A stretch of DNA of 40,534 nt from CAJWPI01 sp964635015. GTDB lineage: Bacteria > Pseudomonadota > Gammaproteobacteria > Magnimaribacterales > Magnimaribacteraceae. Under the pieces are notes generated by a model, which made no database searches, had not been told where the DNA came from, and saw nothing but the letters and a program-made list of their open reading frames with translations. Both the position numbers and the translations under genes were made by a program. The stretch is taken from assembly GCA_964635015.1 (NCBI GenBank), contig CAZWMS010000012.1, positions 1 to 40,534 on the forward strand, in the 5' to 3' direction. Below are positions 32,878 to 40,534 of this stretch, piece after piece. Each line of letters opens with the position of its first letter. Position 1 is the stretch's first letter.

Positions 32878-35124
32878 TTACCTTTTAAAATCAATAAAGA
32901 TAGGAGAAGACCAAGCTAACCCAGGGCTAGCTGACAAACAGTCATCTTGTAAAGATTGTTCCCTGTCATCGCCCAGACAAAGATCAACTTTTTGACAATT
33001 CCCTGATTTATCATATTCACATTTCATTTGATTACCATTGATAGTAAGTTCTGGTTCTTGAAAAACTTTTACGTAATACACTACATCTCTTTCAAGTTTA
33101 GTAAATTCGGGATCACTAAAGGTTAATTCACATCCATCTGGATTAGGTGAACAATCTACATTTAGCCAATTGTCTTCTATTAAATCGCCCATGATTTCTG
33201 AAGAATGTATTTGAGGGAATATTCTCACTATTTGAATTTTTTCGATTAAATTGCGTTGATTATCTGGGTTATAACATTCACCTTTACATAGTCTTTCTAT
33301 TTCTTCAGAGCCTAAAGATAAAAAAGAATAGTCAGGACAGCCGGGAAGTTGTTTTAACGACCCAGTGGCTTTTACTCTGAAGATTGGTTCTTCAGACATT
33401 TCTACCTCTGAACCCATCGGTAAAGAATTTGCTGTGTTGGGAGGATTCATTAAGGTGAAGGAAAGAAGTATTCTTTTACCACTGGTACCATAAACTCTAC
33501 GCTCCTTGAAAGCTTTCCAAATATCTTGACGGCTTCTACTTTCAGCATGTACCGCAACTAACCCTCCTGTATAAAAGAAACTAGACGCACGCTCCAATTC
33601 TAACCTATTGAATGCGCTCAGCTCATTCAGCTTGACAGGAAATGCCTTTGGCAATTTTGCTCCAGGTGATCCAGTAAAAAGATTCCTAAAAAGAGAACTC
33701 TTAAAACCCCACCAATCAGACATATTACCTCTACTAAATTCTTTGTAACCGGTACCTGGTCTCGCAGAATGGTTATCACTTGAAGCTATTAACCCAAAAC
33801 GAAACCTTAGGGGGGTTTCTCCTGAAGTGTTCGATAAAGCCAAAGCGTATTGCGCAGATCCGGCTGGTCTATAATTAAACGCCGGAAGGTAACAGTCAGT
33901 GCATTGCCCTGCATCTAGCCATTCTTCGTTACTAACTCCTGAAACAGATTTGAACCCAGCAACACTTTCACTTTCAACATAATATTTTCTAGCAAGTGAA
34001 GCTCTTTCTGAACATTCTGATCTATCAATTCCTGTATCTAAACACCTTTCAAATATAATCTCTCCAGCATGCCAACAAGAAGGTGTATAACCTTCAGAGG
34101 GTGTAGGACAAGTGTATTTACCACTCTCATCTTTTTTAACTGCACGCCAATTTCGGTACTCTTCTGAATTGCCATGTCCTGAGAAAACTTCCATAAGAAT
34201 CTGACGTTTTGGATCATGCATTCCTTTTTCTAGCTGTAGGGCTAAATCCTCTCCTGGAGGAGTATAAATTCCCCAAGTAGTACCATGAGGAATGACTATG
34301 GAATCAAGTTGAGTCTCCTCAAGCTGTGAAAACAATTCTCTTGGATTCTTAGCTACCGCTAAACATGGCTTTAAGCCTGCATTAGCTTTCTCTTCTAAAA
34401 GGAAATTGCAGTTGGGAATGTCATTCAGATTTTCCATGCTTTGATAAAAGTCAAAATATCTTTGTCTATTAGGAAAATCTAACAAGGGGGTTAGATAACG
34501 GAGCTTCCAAGGTAAAGTACGAAAATTAGCAGTATAATCGGACCCAATTGGCATAATAGGTAATTCTTCCTCTTCAATTCCTTGAAAGATAACGTTTTTG
34601 TGCCCGAAGTGTTCTTCTGGTGAGTTACCTAGCTGGGTCCATTCGAAACCCATAAAAGCTACTAAGTTTGGATTTTCTTTCAATGAAACTGCATTACATT
34701 GTCTAATACTTTCTTTTGATTTTATCCACTGATTTGGGCTTAAGCTCTCAGCGTGATCAGTTAAAGCAAAAAAATCTAAGTTAGAACAATATCTAGCAAA
34801 ATTACAAGCATCTGCTGGGGGGTGAGTTCCATCACCCTGTACTATAGGCAAAGACATGCGAAATGCATCAGTTGAGAAAGTAGTATGCACATGGGTATCA
34901 CCAAAAAGTATTAAACCGTTTTTGTTTGGTGTATTAACATGTGACGATAAGGTATCACTAGCTATGTCACCAACTATTTCTTTTGGAATAGGATTGTTAA
35001 TGATCTTCCCAACAGGTTCTGTGGAGCCAAAAGGATTAAGGTATAAAAAGCCATAGATAAGAAAGAAAAGAGAGATGAAGATGGAAAAAGCAAATACTAA
35101 GCTTTTGATTAGTCTATTTTTCAT
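32878..35124 (-). CDS. DUF3604 protein, membrane-anchored, PHP-like
   Basis: A long DUF3604 protein (748 residues from the ATG at 35124; a TTG at 35136 would add four). An N-terminal hydrophobic segment (about residues 8-29) anchors or exports it. The first motif, LFGDTHVHTTFSTDAF, and ALTDHAESL resemble the metal-binding histidine motifs of PHP-type phosphoesterases, and FMGFEWTQ, IPHGTTWG and SSDNHSARPGTGYKEF add further conserved His/Asp. Fourteen or so cysteines, several in close pairs, suggest disulfides outside the cytoplasm. The reaction is unknown. It is the last gene of the eight-gene operon and overlaps the DUF35 gene by 11 nt. Confidence 0.88.
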   Translation of the reverse strand: MKNRLIKSLVFAFSIFISLFFLIYGFLYLNPFGSTEPVGKIINNPIPKEIVGDIASDTLSSHVNTPNKNGLILFGDTHVHTTFSTDAFRMSLPIVQGDGTHPPADACNFARYCSNLDFFALTDHAESLSPNQWIKSKESIRQCNAVSLKENPNLVAFMGFEWTQLGNSPEEHFGHKNVIFQGIEEEELPIMPIGSDYTANFRTLPWKLRYLTPLLDFPNRQRYFDFYQSMENLNDIPNCNFLLEEKANAGLKPCLAVAKNPRELFSQLEETQLDSIVIPHGTTWGIYTPPGEDLALQLEKGMHDPKRQILMEVFSGHGNSEEYRNWRAVKKDESGKYTCPTPSEGYTPSCWHAGEIIFERCLDTGIDRSECSERASLARKYYVESESVAGFKSVSGVSNEEWLDAGQCTDCYLPAFNYRPAGSAQYALALSNTSGETPLRFRFGLIASSDNHSARPGTGYKEFSRGNMSDWWGFKSSLFRNLFTGSPGAKLPKAFPVKLNELSAFNRLELERASSFFYTGGLVAVHAESRSRQDIWKAFKERRVYGTSGKRILLSFTLMNPPNTANSLPMGSEVEMSEEPIFRVKATGSLKQLPGCPDYSFLSLGSEEIERLCKGECYNPDNQRNLIEKIQIVRIFPQIHSSEIMGDLIEDNWLNVDCSPNPDGCELTFSDPEFTKLERDVVYYVKVFQEPELTINGNQMKCEYDKSGNCQKVDLCLGDDREQSLQDDCLSASPGLAWSSPIFIDFKR

Positions 35125-35515
35125 TATCAAGCACAAATACAGGTAAAGAAAGGGTGTCTGACCAAGCTGTAAATGCTACTTTGACAGGGGCACCTACTAC
35201 TACAATTTCAGGAGAACAATCGACAATGTTACTCATCATTCGAGGCCCTTCTTCGAGGTCTATAAGCGCAACAACATAAGGCGCTTCATAGCCCTCTGTA
35301 AGGGCTCTTCTAACGATGGTAAAGCTCGCAACATTCCCTCTGCCACTTGCATTTATCCATACCATATCTCGTTCTGAACACATAGCACAAAGAACACGAG
35401 GATAAAATTGCACAGCATGACAATTTAAGCATCTCTGTAGTTTAAGTAACCCCTGATTACATCCATCGAAAAACTCGCTGGATAATCCATTAACTTGAGG
35501 TTGTATGCGTTTCAT
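35114..35515 (-). CDS. DUF35 (OB-fold, zinc ribbon) acyl-CoA-associated protein
   Basis: A 133-residue protein with an N-terminal helix (SSEFFDGCNQGLLKLQRC), a zinc ribbon with Cys29, Cys32, Cys43 and Cys46, and an OB-fold (GRGNVASFTIVRRALTEGYEAPYVVALIDLEEGPRMMSNIVD). DUF35 proteins bind thiolase-like enzymes and shape their acyl-CoA channel; in the steroid pathway a DUF35 domain of ChsH2 is needed by the aldolase Ltp2. It starts 1 nt after the thiolase-like gene ends, as expected for a stoichiometric partner. Confidence 0.9.
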   Translation of the reverse strand: MKRIQPQVNGLSSEFFDGCNQGLLKLQRCLNCHAVQFYPRVLCAMCSERDMVWINASGRGNVASFTIVRRALTEGYEAPYVVALIDLEEGPRMMSNIVDCSPEIVVVGAPVKVAFTAWSDTLSLPVFVLDNEK

Positions 35516-35516
35516 T

Positions 35517-36686
35517 TCACCTTGCGTCTCTTCCTAGTATTAAAGTGGTATGGCTAGACATAATGCCGCCCTGTGCATGCAAAAGACCTACATCTGCATT
35601 AATGATTTGTCGCTCGCCTGCAGAGTGACGCAATTGCCAAATAGATTCGGTAAGAGCAAACATAGATCCAGGATTGCCTGGGTGACAGTGAGATAAAAGA
35701 CCGCCGTGGGTGTTCACTGGAAGAGTACCATTAGGACCTATGCCTACAGAGCTAATGAATGGACCTCCTTCGCCCTTATCACAAAAGCCTAAGTCTTCAA
35801 GTTCCACTAAAACTGTTGGAGTAAAGCAATCATAAAGTTGTGCAAAATTCATATCCTTAGGTTTTAAGCCAGCCATAGCATAAGCTTGCTCACCAGATTC
35901 TTTTGCAGCAGAGGTAGTAAGATTTCGAGCTTGACTAATATGCTCATGGCTATGTCCTTCACCAACGCCCAGTAGGTAAACAGGCGGATGGGGAAAGTCT
36001 AAGGCTCGTTTTGAAGAAGTCATGACAATAGCAGCACCGCCATCAGAAACTAAGGAACAGTCAAGTAAATGCAAAGGGTCGGCTATCATCCTAGATGTAA
36101 GAACATCTTCTACTGTTATTAGCTCTTGCATTTGTGCTGTTTTATTTCGAACTGCATGAGATCGACAGGCCACTGCAATTTCAGCAAAGTGTTCTGGAAG
36201 GGTACCGTATTTTGCCATATGAGCTTGCGCAATAAGCGCATAATAGGCGGGTACAGTTGGACCATACGGTTGTTCAAATTGAGGATGTCCTGTAGCAGAT
36301 TGTGCAAGTAAACTCTGTTCTCTAGTAAGTCCACTGCGCAGACTGTCAGCCATGGCAATAACAATTATATCAGCCATTCCGGTGACTATAGCTGAGGCAG
36401 CATGATGTAAAATTGAAAATGTTGTACCACCTCCGGCACCAGCAGCAATACAATAACGAGGGAATATTTGTAGGTATTCAGCCATTGCTTCAGCGTGATA
36501 GAGCATTGGTTTAGACATGCTATTACAAGTAATCAAACCATCAACTTGATCCTTATTAATTCCTGCATCAGCTAGTGCTAATAAAATAGCATCTGCACAT
36601 AATTCATTAGCATCCAGATCAGGTACGATACCAACACGAGAATCTGCTGCACCCACTATAGCGACCTCACCGCGCAAAGAACTCAT
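35517..36686 (-). CDS. Thiolase-like (lipid-transfer/SCP-x, Ltp2-like) protein
   Basis: A 389-residue thiolase-superfamily protein of the non-condensing branch. It has AIVGAADSRVG at the start, DGLITCNS, the glycine-rich AGAGGGTTFSILHHAASAI, QLYDCFTPTVLVELEDLGFC and NTHGGLLSHCHPGNPGSM. In the thiolase active-site Cys position (usual CxS/G-G) this reads AAGAGGGT with no Cys, which fits Ltp2/SCP-x-type aldolases rather than a beta-ketothiolase. It probably performs retro-aldol cleavage of a beta-hydroxy acyl-CoA with the DUF35 protein next to it. Its substrate is not visible. Confidence 0.88.
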   Translation of the reverse strand: MSSLRGEVAIVGAADSRVGIVPDLDANELCADAILLALADAGINKDQVDGLITCNSMSKPMLYHAEAMAEYLQIFPRYCIAAGAGGGTTFSILHHAASAIVTGMADIIVIAMADSLRSGLTREQSLLAQSATGHPQFEQPYGPTVPAYYALIAQAHMAKYGTLPEHFAEIAVACRSHAVRNKTAQMQELITVEDVLTSRMIADPLHLLDCSLVSDGGAAIVMTSSKRALDFPHPPVYLLGVGEGHSHEHISQARNLTTSAAKESGEQAYAMAGLKPKDMNFAQLYDCFTPTVLVELEDLGFCDKGEGGPFISSVGIGPNGTLPVNTHGGLLSHCHPGNPGSMFALTESIWQLRHSAGERQIINADVGLLHAQGGIMSSHTTLILGRDAR

Positions 36687-36712
36687 ACTACAAACGATCC
36701 TTCTTAGGTGTG

Positions 36713-37147
36713 TTATTCCTTATTATTAAATAATACTGTTGCTTGTCCTGGGGCAACTATCTCTCCTAATTCATTTTTGATAAAGACTTCCACTTTAGCC
36801 TCCTTCTTATCTGTATCTAAAGCGATCACACTTCCACTACTCTTTAGTGTTTCACCAATGTATGCTGCTATTCGATTTGAAAACTCCATTGACGTCAATC
36901 TTCCATCTTCACCTAACCAATCTTCAATACATTGATGTAACCAATCTCCTATCATGGGTCCAGCTATTACAAGTCCTGGATAGCCCTCGACTTTTGTAGA
37001 GTAAGGCTCATCAAAATGAATTCGATGCGCATTCCACAGTATTGCGTTATAGAGGAACAACTGAACATTATCAGGTTTAAATTCTCTCTGAGGGAGCTTT
37101 TCACCAAGTTGAACGGGCAACATTTCAGAATTTTTTTGTAAAGTCAA
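36713..37147 (-). CDS. MaoC-like dehydratase, C-terminal-type subunit
   Basis: A 144-residue hot-dog-fold protein. It contains LFLYNAILWNAHRIHFDEPYS, which carries the R-x-H-x-D-x-x-Y hydratase motif, and VIAGPMIGDWL. It is half the size of a full double hot-dog MaoC protein and must pair with the other half encoded just upstream (4 nt gap). Such pairs hydrate 2-enoyl-CoA. It parallels ChsH1 in steroid side-chain degradation and precedes the thiolase-like gene by 26 nt. Confidence 0.88.
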   Translation of the reverse strand: MTLQKNSEMLPVQLGEKLPQREFKPDNVQLFLYNAILWNAHRIHFDEPYSTKVEGYPGLVIAGPMIGDWLHQCIEDWLGEDGRLTSMEFSNRIAAYIGETLKSSGSVIALDTDKKEAKVEVFIKNELGEIVAPGQATVLFNNKE

Positions 37148-37151
37148 TCTG

Positions 37152-37607
37152 TTACCTCAATATGGTTGTTTTCTTTTCTTGAATAACAAGCTTACCTTCG
37201 TCATTAACAATTTCCATATCTATTTCATAGAAAATCAATGGTCCTGAGCGTCCTTTTTTTTCATAGATATCCGTTAATGTGCGTGTTGCGGTTAACCAAT
37301 CTCCAGGGTAGATGTCACGAACATAATTTATATGTGAGCCACCAGCCATTGCTCTTTCAAGTGGAAACTTAGGTAGCAATTTATCAGGAGAAAGCCCATC
37401 AAAAGTTAGTCCATCTAAACCTACAACTTCCCAAAACAAGACAATATGAAATAAAGGTGGTGCTTGGTCACCATCTATATATTTACGCTGACGACTACCT
37501 ACTGCTACTGCATATTTACGTATATCGCGTCGAGTTACAAGTTCACTGTAGGGCTTAGTCTTGCGCCCTATATAAGATAACAATTTATCATTCAGAAGCT
37601 CTTTCAT
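37152..37607 (-). CDS. MaoC/FAS1-like dehydratase, N-terminal-type subunit
   Basis: A 151-residue hot-dog protein of the FAS1-like dehydratase N-terminal type: YIGRKTKPYSELVTRRDIRKYAVAVG, then DQAPPLFHIVLFW and INYVRDIYPGDWLTATRTLTDIYEKKG. It lacks the catalytic His motif of its partner, typical for the non-catalytic substrate-binding half. It overlaps the acyl-CoA ligase stop by ATGA and lies 4 nt from its partner, so the two are translated together and likely form one hetero-oligomer. Confidence 0.88.
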   Translation of the reverse strand: MKELLNDKLLSYIGRKTKPYSELVTRRDIRKYAVAVGSRQRKYIDGDQAPPLFHIVLFWEVVGLDGLTFDGLSPDKLLPKFPLERAMAGGSHINYVRDIYPGDWLTATRTLTDIYEKKGRSGPLIFYEIDMEIVNDEGKLVIQEKKTTILR

Positions 37608-39160
37608 ATTTTCCTATCTTCATTTTTCCAGTATTTTTCACGTAATGTCCGTTTTAAGATTTTACCCGTAGGAGCTTTTGGTAGACTATCAACGAAATCT
37701 ACTGATTTGGGCTTTTGGTAGGAAGCAAGATTTTCGCTGGCTGTATCTATTATTTCTTTAGCAGTTGCTTTCTTTCCAGGTTTTAGTACAACCACAGCTT
37801 TAACAGCTTCTCCCCATTGTGTATCCGGTACCCCAAATACCGCTGATTCAAGAACAGCAGGATGTTGATGAATAGCGGCTTCTACCTGAGTGCTATAGAT
37901 GTTTTCACCACCCGAAATAATCATATCTTTGGCTCGGTCTACAATGAAAATATAGCCTTCTTCATCCCAGGTTGCAATGTCTCCTGTCCATAGCCAACCA
38001 TCGAGAAGAGTTTTATCTGTAATATCTGGTCGCCGCCAATAGCCAACCATATTAGCTTCCGACTTTACAATAATTTCCCCAGGGGTGGCCCCGTCTTTAG
38101 GAATTAAAGTACCTTCAGGATCAACTAGTTTTATTGAAGTTACAAATCCTTCTCTGCCACAAGAAGCTAACCGTTCAGGATGGTCTCCTTCAAGTGCACG
38201 AATATGATCTTCTTGAGATAAAAAGCTCATGGTCATGCCTTCTGTTTGCCCATAACCCTGAATAATTGTGCAGGGAAATGCTTTAAGTGCAGCTTTAACC
38301 ACACTATGGGGCATTGGACCTCCTCCATACTGAATATTACGCAAACTACTTAAATCAAAGTCGCTAAAACCCTCTTCAGCCATCATCCAATTTAGCATTG
38401 TTGTGATACCCAAAAATGCTGAAACACGTTCTTTTTGAATAACTTCCAGAGCAAGTCGAGCTTCAAAGTTGATAAGGACTAGGGGACAGCCATGTGCCAT
38501 GTAGTTTATAGCCAAAGCAATTGGAATATGAAACATTTGACCAGTGAGCATATAAATGTCAGTTGGGACAATACGTTCAGCAACGGTCTGATTGAGCATT
38601 CCTGCATAAATAGATTTATGAGTATGCAAAGCACCTTTAGATTCACCAGTCGTGCCCCCAGTATAAAGAATCATTACTGGATCATCATTGCCTATTGTGG
38701 ATGATATCGCTGGTTCAGAGTTCTCTCCACTTTCAAGAACTTCCTCATAACTCCCATTGCTTTCAGGACCGTAACCCAGTCTGTGGACATCCAATGTTTC
38801 AAAATCTAACTGTTCAACCATATCTTTATATTCATTAGCGTAAATCAGAATACGCGGTTCACCATCATGAAGGATACGGGATAACTCAGGAGCGCTCAGT
38901 CGCCAATTAAGGGGTTGAATTATGAGTCCAATTCTGGCACAGGCGAAATAGACTTCCATGTATTCTATTGAGTTTTTGGAAAGTACTGCCACCCTGTCAC
39001 CCTTTACAATTTTAAATTGTTTTATGAGACCATTAGCAAGGCGTTTAACGCGTTCATCTAGTTCGCCATAGGTTATTCGGCGATCATTAGGAATATCGAT
39101 TAACGCTTCCCTGTCTGGATCTATGCGTGCCGTCTTACTGGGTATTTCCCCTAAGTTCAC
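37604..39160 (-). CDS. AMP-binding acyl-CoA ligase
   Basis: A 518-residue acyl-CoA synthetase, a normal length. The phosphate-binding loop is YTGGTTGESKGALHTH; IIQGYGQTEGM is the adenine-binding motif; WTGDIATWDEEGYIFIVDRAKDMIISGGENI is the hinge region; and the C-terminal catalytic Lys is Lys500 in APTGKILKR. It makes an acyl-CoA from a carboxylic acid, the entry step of the pathway encoded in this operon. The acid cannot be named; a FadD3- or FadD17-like role for a polycyclic or branched acid fits the partners. It is 12 nt after the SnoaL-like gene. Confidence 0.95.
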   Translation of the reverse strand: MNLGEIPSKTARIDPDREALIDIPNDRRITYGELDERVKRLANGLIKQFKIVKGDRVAVLSKNSIEYMEVYFACARIGLIIQPLNWRLSAPELSRILHDGEPRILIYANEYKDMVEQLDFETLDVHRLGYGPESNGSYEEVLESGENSEPAISSTIGNDDPVMILYTGGTTGESKGALHTHKSIYAGMLNQTVAERIVPTDIYMLTGQMFHIPIALAINYMAHGCPLVLINFEARLALEVIQKERVSAFLGITTMLNWMMAEEGFSDFDLSSLRNIQYGGGPMPHSVVKAALKAFPCTIIQGYGQTEGMTMSFLSQEDHIRALEGDHPERLASCGREGFVTSIKLVDPEGTLIPKDGATPGEIIVKSEANMVGYWRRPDITDKTLLDGWLWTGDIATWDEEGYIFIVDRAKDMIISGGENIYSTQVEAAIHQHPAVLESAVFGVPDTQWGEAVKAVVVLKPGKKATAKEIIDTASENLASYQKPKSVDFVDSLPKAPTGKILKRTLREKYWKNEDRKI

Positions 39161-39172
39161 TGTCTAACTTCC

Positions 39173-39598
39173 TTAGTAGGACTTATCTAGGTCTAGATGT
39201 CGTCGATAAATTTCCCAGTTATCGTTAATCTTAACTACACTATCATGATATATCCCTGCAGAGAGCAGTTTAATTTCCCCATTTTCCGTCGCGAAAAGTG
39301 TTAAGTTGGAGACCACTGAAACATTATTACCATCACTGGATTCAAAAAAGATGTTAGATATCACATGTCGCCTTTTATCTGTCTGCTGGTCCATTGAGTC
39401 AGTCATCAGTTTCATAATGCCTTCTCTTCCCTCAAAAGGACCTACCAGATCACCATCAGCTATCCGCATAGTAAACTGGGCATCAACTGAAAAACTAGCA
39501 GAGAGCATCTCAATATCTTTCTCGTCATAGGCAAAAGCTGCACGTGACAGTAACTCTGAAATTGACTGTTTTTCTTCCGCATTAAGATTTTGCATCAT
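39173..39598 (-). CDS. SnoaL-like (nuclear transport factor 2) protein, cytoplasmic
   Basis: A 141-residue NTF2-like protein with no signal peptide: SISELLSRAAFAYDEKDIEMLSASFSVDAQFTMRIADG and the C-terminal SVVKINDNWEIYRRHLDLDKSY are typical of the SnoaL_4 group, which includes hydratases, isomerases and small subunits of ring-hydroxylating oxygenases. It is coupled by ATGA to the SDR upstream. No catalytic pair is certain; the Asp-His set (residues near DAQF and HLDLD) is a candidate. Confidence 0.8.
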   Translation of the reverse strand: MMQNLNAEEKQSISELLSRAAFAYDEKDIEMLSASFSVDAQFTMRIADGDLVGPFEGREGIMKLMTDSMDQQTDKRRHVISNIFFESSDGNNVSVVSNLTLFATENGEIKLLSAGIYHDSVVKINDNWEIYRRHLDLDKSY

Positions 39599-40410
39599 AT
39601 ATTATCTCCCATCCCTAAAACATCCAAGGTGCCACGCCAAGCCAAAGAACCCCCATCTATCAACCATACCGCTCCGTTGATAAAACTGGCTTCTGGGCTT
39701 GCTAAGAAACAAACCAGTTCAGCAACATCCTTGGGTTTACCCATTCTTGGAATTAGGTGAGTAAGTGTCATGGTGTTAAGCATTGCATCAGGATCAGGAG
39801 CTGCTTTGAGGAAGTTATCCACCATTTGGGTATGAATTGAACCAGGGCAATAGCAGTTTACTCTAATGTTATCTACAGCCAGATCTACCGCTAGCATTTT
39901 AGTCATTTGCATGACAGCACCTTTACTTGTTCCATAGGCAATGCAGTTGGGATAGCCTGCCACAGAACTTGTTGACCCAGCATTGATGATTGAGGCGTGC
40001 TTACTTTCACGAAGATGGGGTAAGGCATGTTTAGCACATAACCAAGAGCCAGTAACGTTTATATCCATAACCTTATTAAAGGTTTCTAGACTCATAGTAT
40101 CTAGGCTCAGTTCTTCGCTAACCATGCTCTCATGAATACCAGCATTGTTATGCAATACGTCTATTCCTCCCATTTTTTGTTGAGCTTGATTCATTAACTC
40201 ATGCACCTGCTTTTCGTCTGTTACATCGCAGTGCTGATAATAAGCTGTACCCCCTTCAGTTTTAATAGATTCAACTACTTCTTGACCATTCTCATCATTA
40301 ATATCAGATACCACTACGGAAGCTCCATAACTTGCTGCTCGTTGAGCAGTGCCAGCACCAATACCTGCTCCGGAACCAGTAATAACAAATTTCATACCTT
40401 TTACGTTCAT
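39595..40410 (-). CDS. SDR-family oxidoreductase
   Basis: A 271-residue classical short-chain dehydrogenase. It shows the TGSGAGIGAG cofactor loop at residues 11-20, NNAG, the catalytic Ser and YGTSK (Tyr-Lys), and the C-terminal PRMGKPKDVAELVCFLASPEASFINGAVWLIDGG. VVSDIN after the second strand suggests NAD rather than NADP. It oxidises a hydroxyl or reduces a keto group. I use the ATG at 40410 because GGGGAA lies about 8 nt upstream; a second ATG at 40395 has poor spacing. First gene of the eight-gene operon. Confidence 0.94.
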   Translation of the reverse strand: MNVKGMKFVITGSGAGIGAGTAQRAASYGASVVVSDINDENGQEVVESIKTEGGTAYYQHCDVTDEKQVHELMNQAQQKMGGIDVLHNNAGIHESMVSEELSLDTMSLETFNKVMDINVTGSWLCAKHALPHLRESKHASIINAGSTSSVAGYPNCIAYGTSKGAVMQMTKMLAVDLAVDNIRVNCYCPGSIHTQMVDNFLKAAPDPDAMLNTMTLTHLIPRMGKPKDVAELVCFLASPEASFINGAVWLIDGGSLAWRGTLDVLGMGDNI

Positions 40411-40436
40411 AATTGTTCCCCAAATAACCTTTATGA

Positions 40437-40467
40437 ATAGTAGCCTTTATTTGATCTATATTCAAAT
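40437..40467 (-). promoter_or_regulatory. Putative sigma-70 promoter and overlapping inverted repeat for the eight-gene operon
   Basis: On the minus strand TTGAAT (40465-40460) is followed after exactly 17 nt by TACTAT (40442-40437), 4/6 and 4/6 matches to the consensus. An inverted repeat ATTTGA, 7 nt, TCAAAT (40449-40467) covers the -35 element and could be an operator. The start codon of the SDR follows about 26 nt downstream of the -10, with a GGGGAA ribosome site between. Confidence 0.45.
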
Positions 40468-40534
40468 TGTAGTTACTGATATTAAAAGACAAAAGTTTAA
40501 TTTGGGGGTTCTCTTATAAAATAGCCTAGGATTA

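Noticed and set aside
1..40534. CRISPR arrays, IS elements, rRNA genes and prophage genes
   Set aside because: I saw no regularly spaced repeats, transposase, integrase or phage-type genes, nor rRNA sequence.

Overview
The window is a gene-dense, AT-rich bacterial chromosome segment. The arrangement purM-purN on one strand, divergent from a DUF2066 gene, a CDP-alcohol phosphatidyltransferase and hda, together with a 67K-type sppA and yqgE/algH, indicates a gammaproteobacterium. Very short intergenic gaps, many ATGA or TAATG overlaps, overlapping convergent 3' ends and many acyl-CoA, P450, Rieske and PQQ enzymes suggest a streamlined marine heterotroph of the SAR86 type. That lineage assignment is an inference from gene content, not a database result.

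Layout. 1-5.5 kb: a minus-strand group (Nudix hydrolase, yqgE/algH, a lipoprotein cut by the window edge), a plus-strand Bax-inhibitor-like membrane protein with a small membrane protein, a minus-strand pair of iron-type alcohol dehydrogenase and cytochrome P450, then recX. 5.5-19.3 kb: mainly housekeeping genes: dnaX and recR, a secreted M20 amidohydrolase, dcd, purM-purN-DUF3108, DUF2066-CDP-alcohol phosphatidyltransferase-hda, arsC-sppA, a TlpA-like lipoprotein, an M23 peptidase and xseA. 19.3-27.9 kb: an EamA transporter, then a five-gene minus-strand operon resembling an acyclic terpene or branched-chain acyl-CoA carboxylation pathway (carboxylase beta, carboxylase alpha, TetR regulator, AtuA-like protein, crotonase). 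A TIGR03084-like gene diverges from it across a 124-bp control region that holds a perfect 10-bp-arm inverted repeat.

28.1-32.7 kb: an intact tRNA-Val(TAC), two short reading frames with matching signal-peptide-like starts, a periplasmic PQQ dehydrogenase, a secreted SnoaL-like protein, a broken tRNA-like sequence and a Rieske oxygenase alpha subunit. 32.9-40.4 kb: a compact eight-gene minus-strand operon (SDR, SnoaL-like, acyl-CoA ligase, two hot-dog hydratase halves, thiolase-like protein, DUF35 zinc-ribbon protein, DUF3604). Sampled lines from this operon have higher G+C than sampled lines from the rest of the window. Its hydratase pair plus thiolase plus DUF35 content recalls the ChsH1-ChsH2-Ltp2 retro-aldol module of steroid side-chain degradation.

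The most notable points are: (1) a putative tau/gamma frameshift site in dnaX, with an A9 run followed by stops in both other frames and, just after it, a phase-correct A AAA AAG heptamer; (2) the hydratase/retro-aldolase operon with a terminal DUF3604 gene; (3) the paired tRNA or tRNA-remnant plus signal-peptide mini-ORF structures bracketing the PQQ dehydrogenase; (4) the candidate TetR operator of the Atu-like operon.
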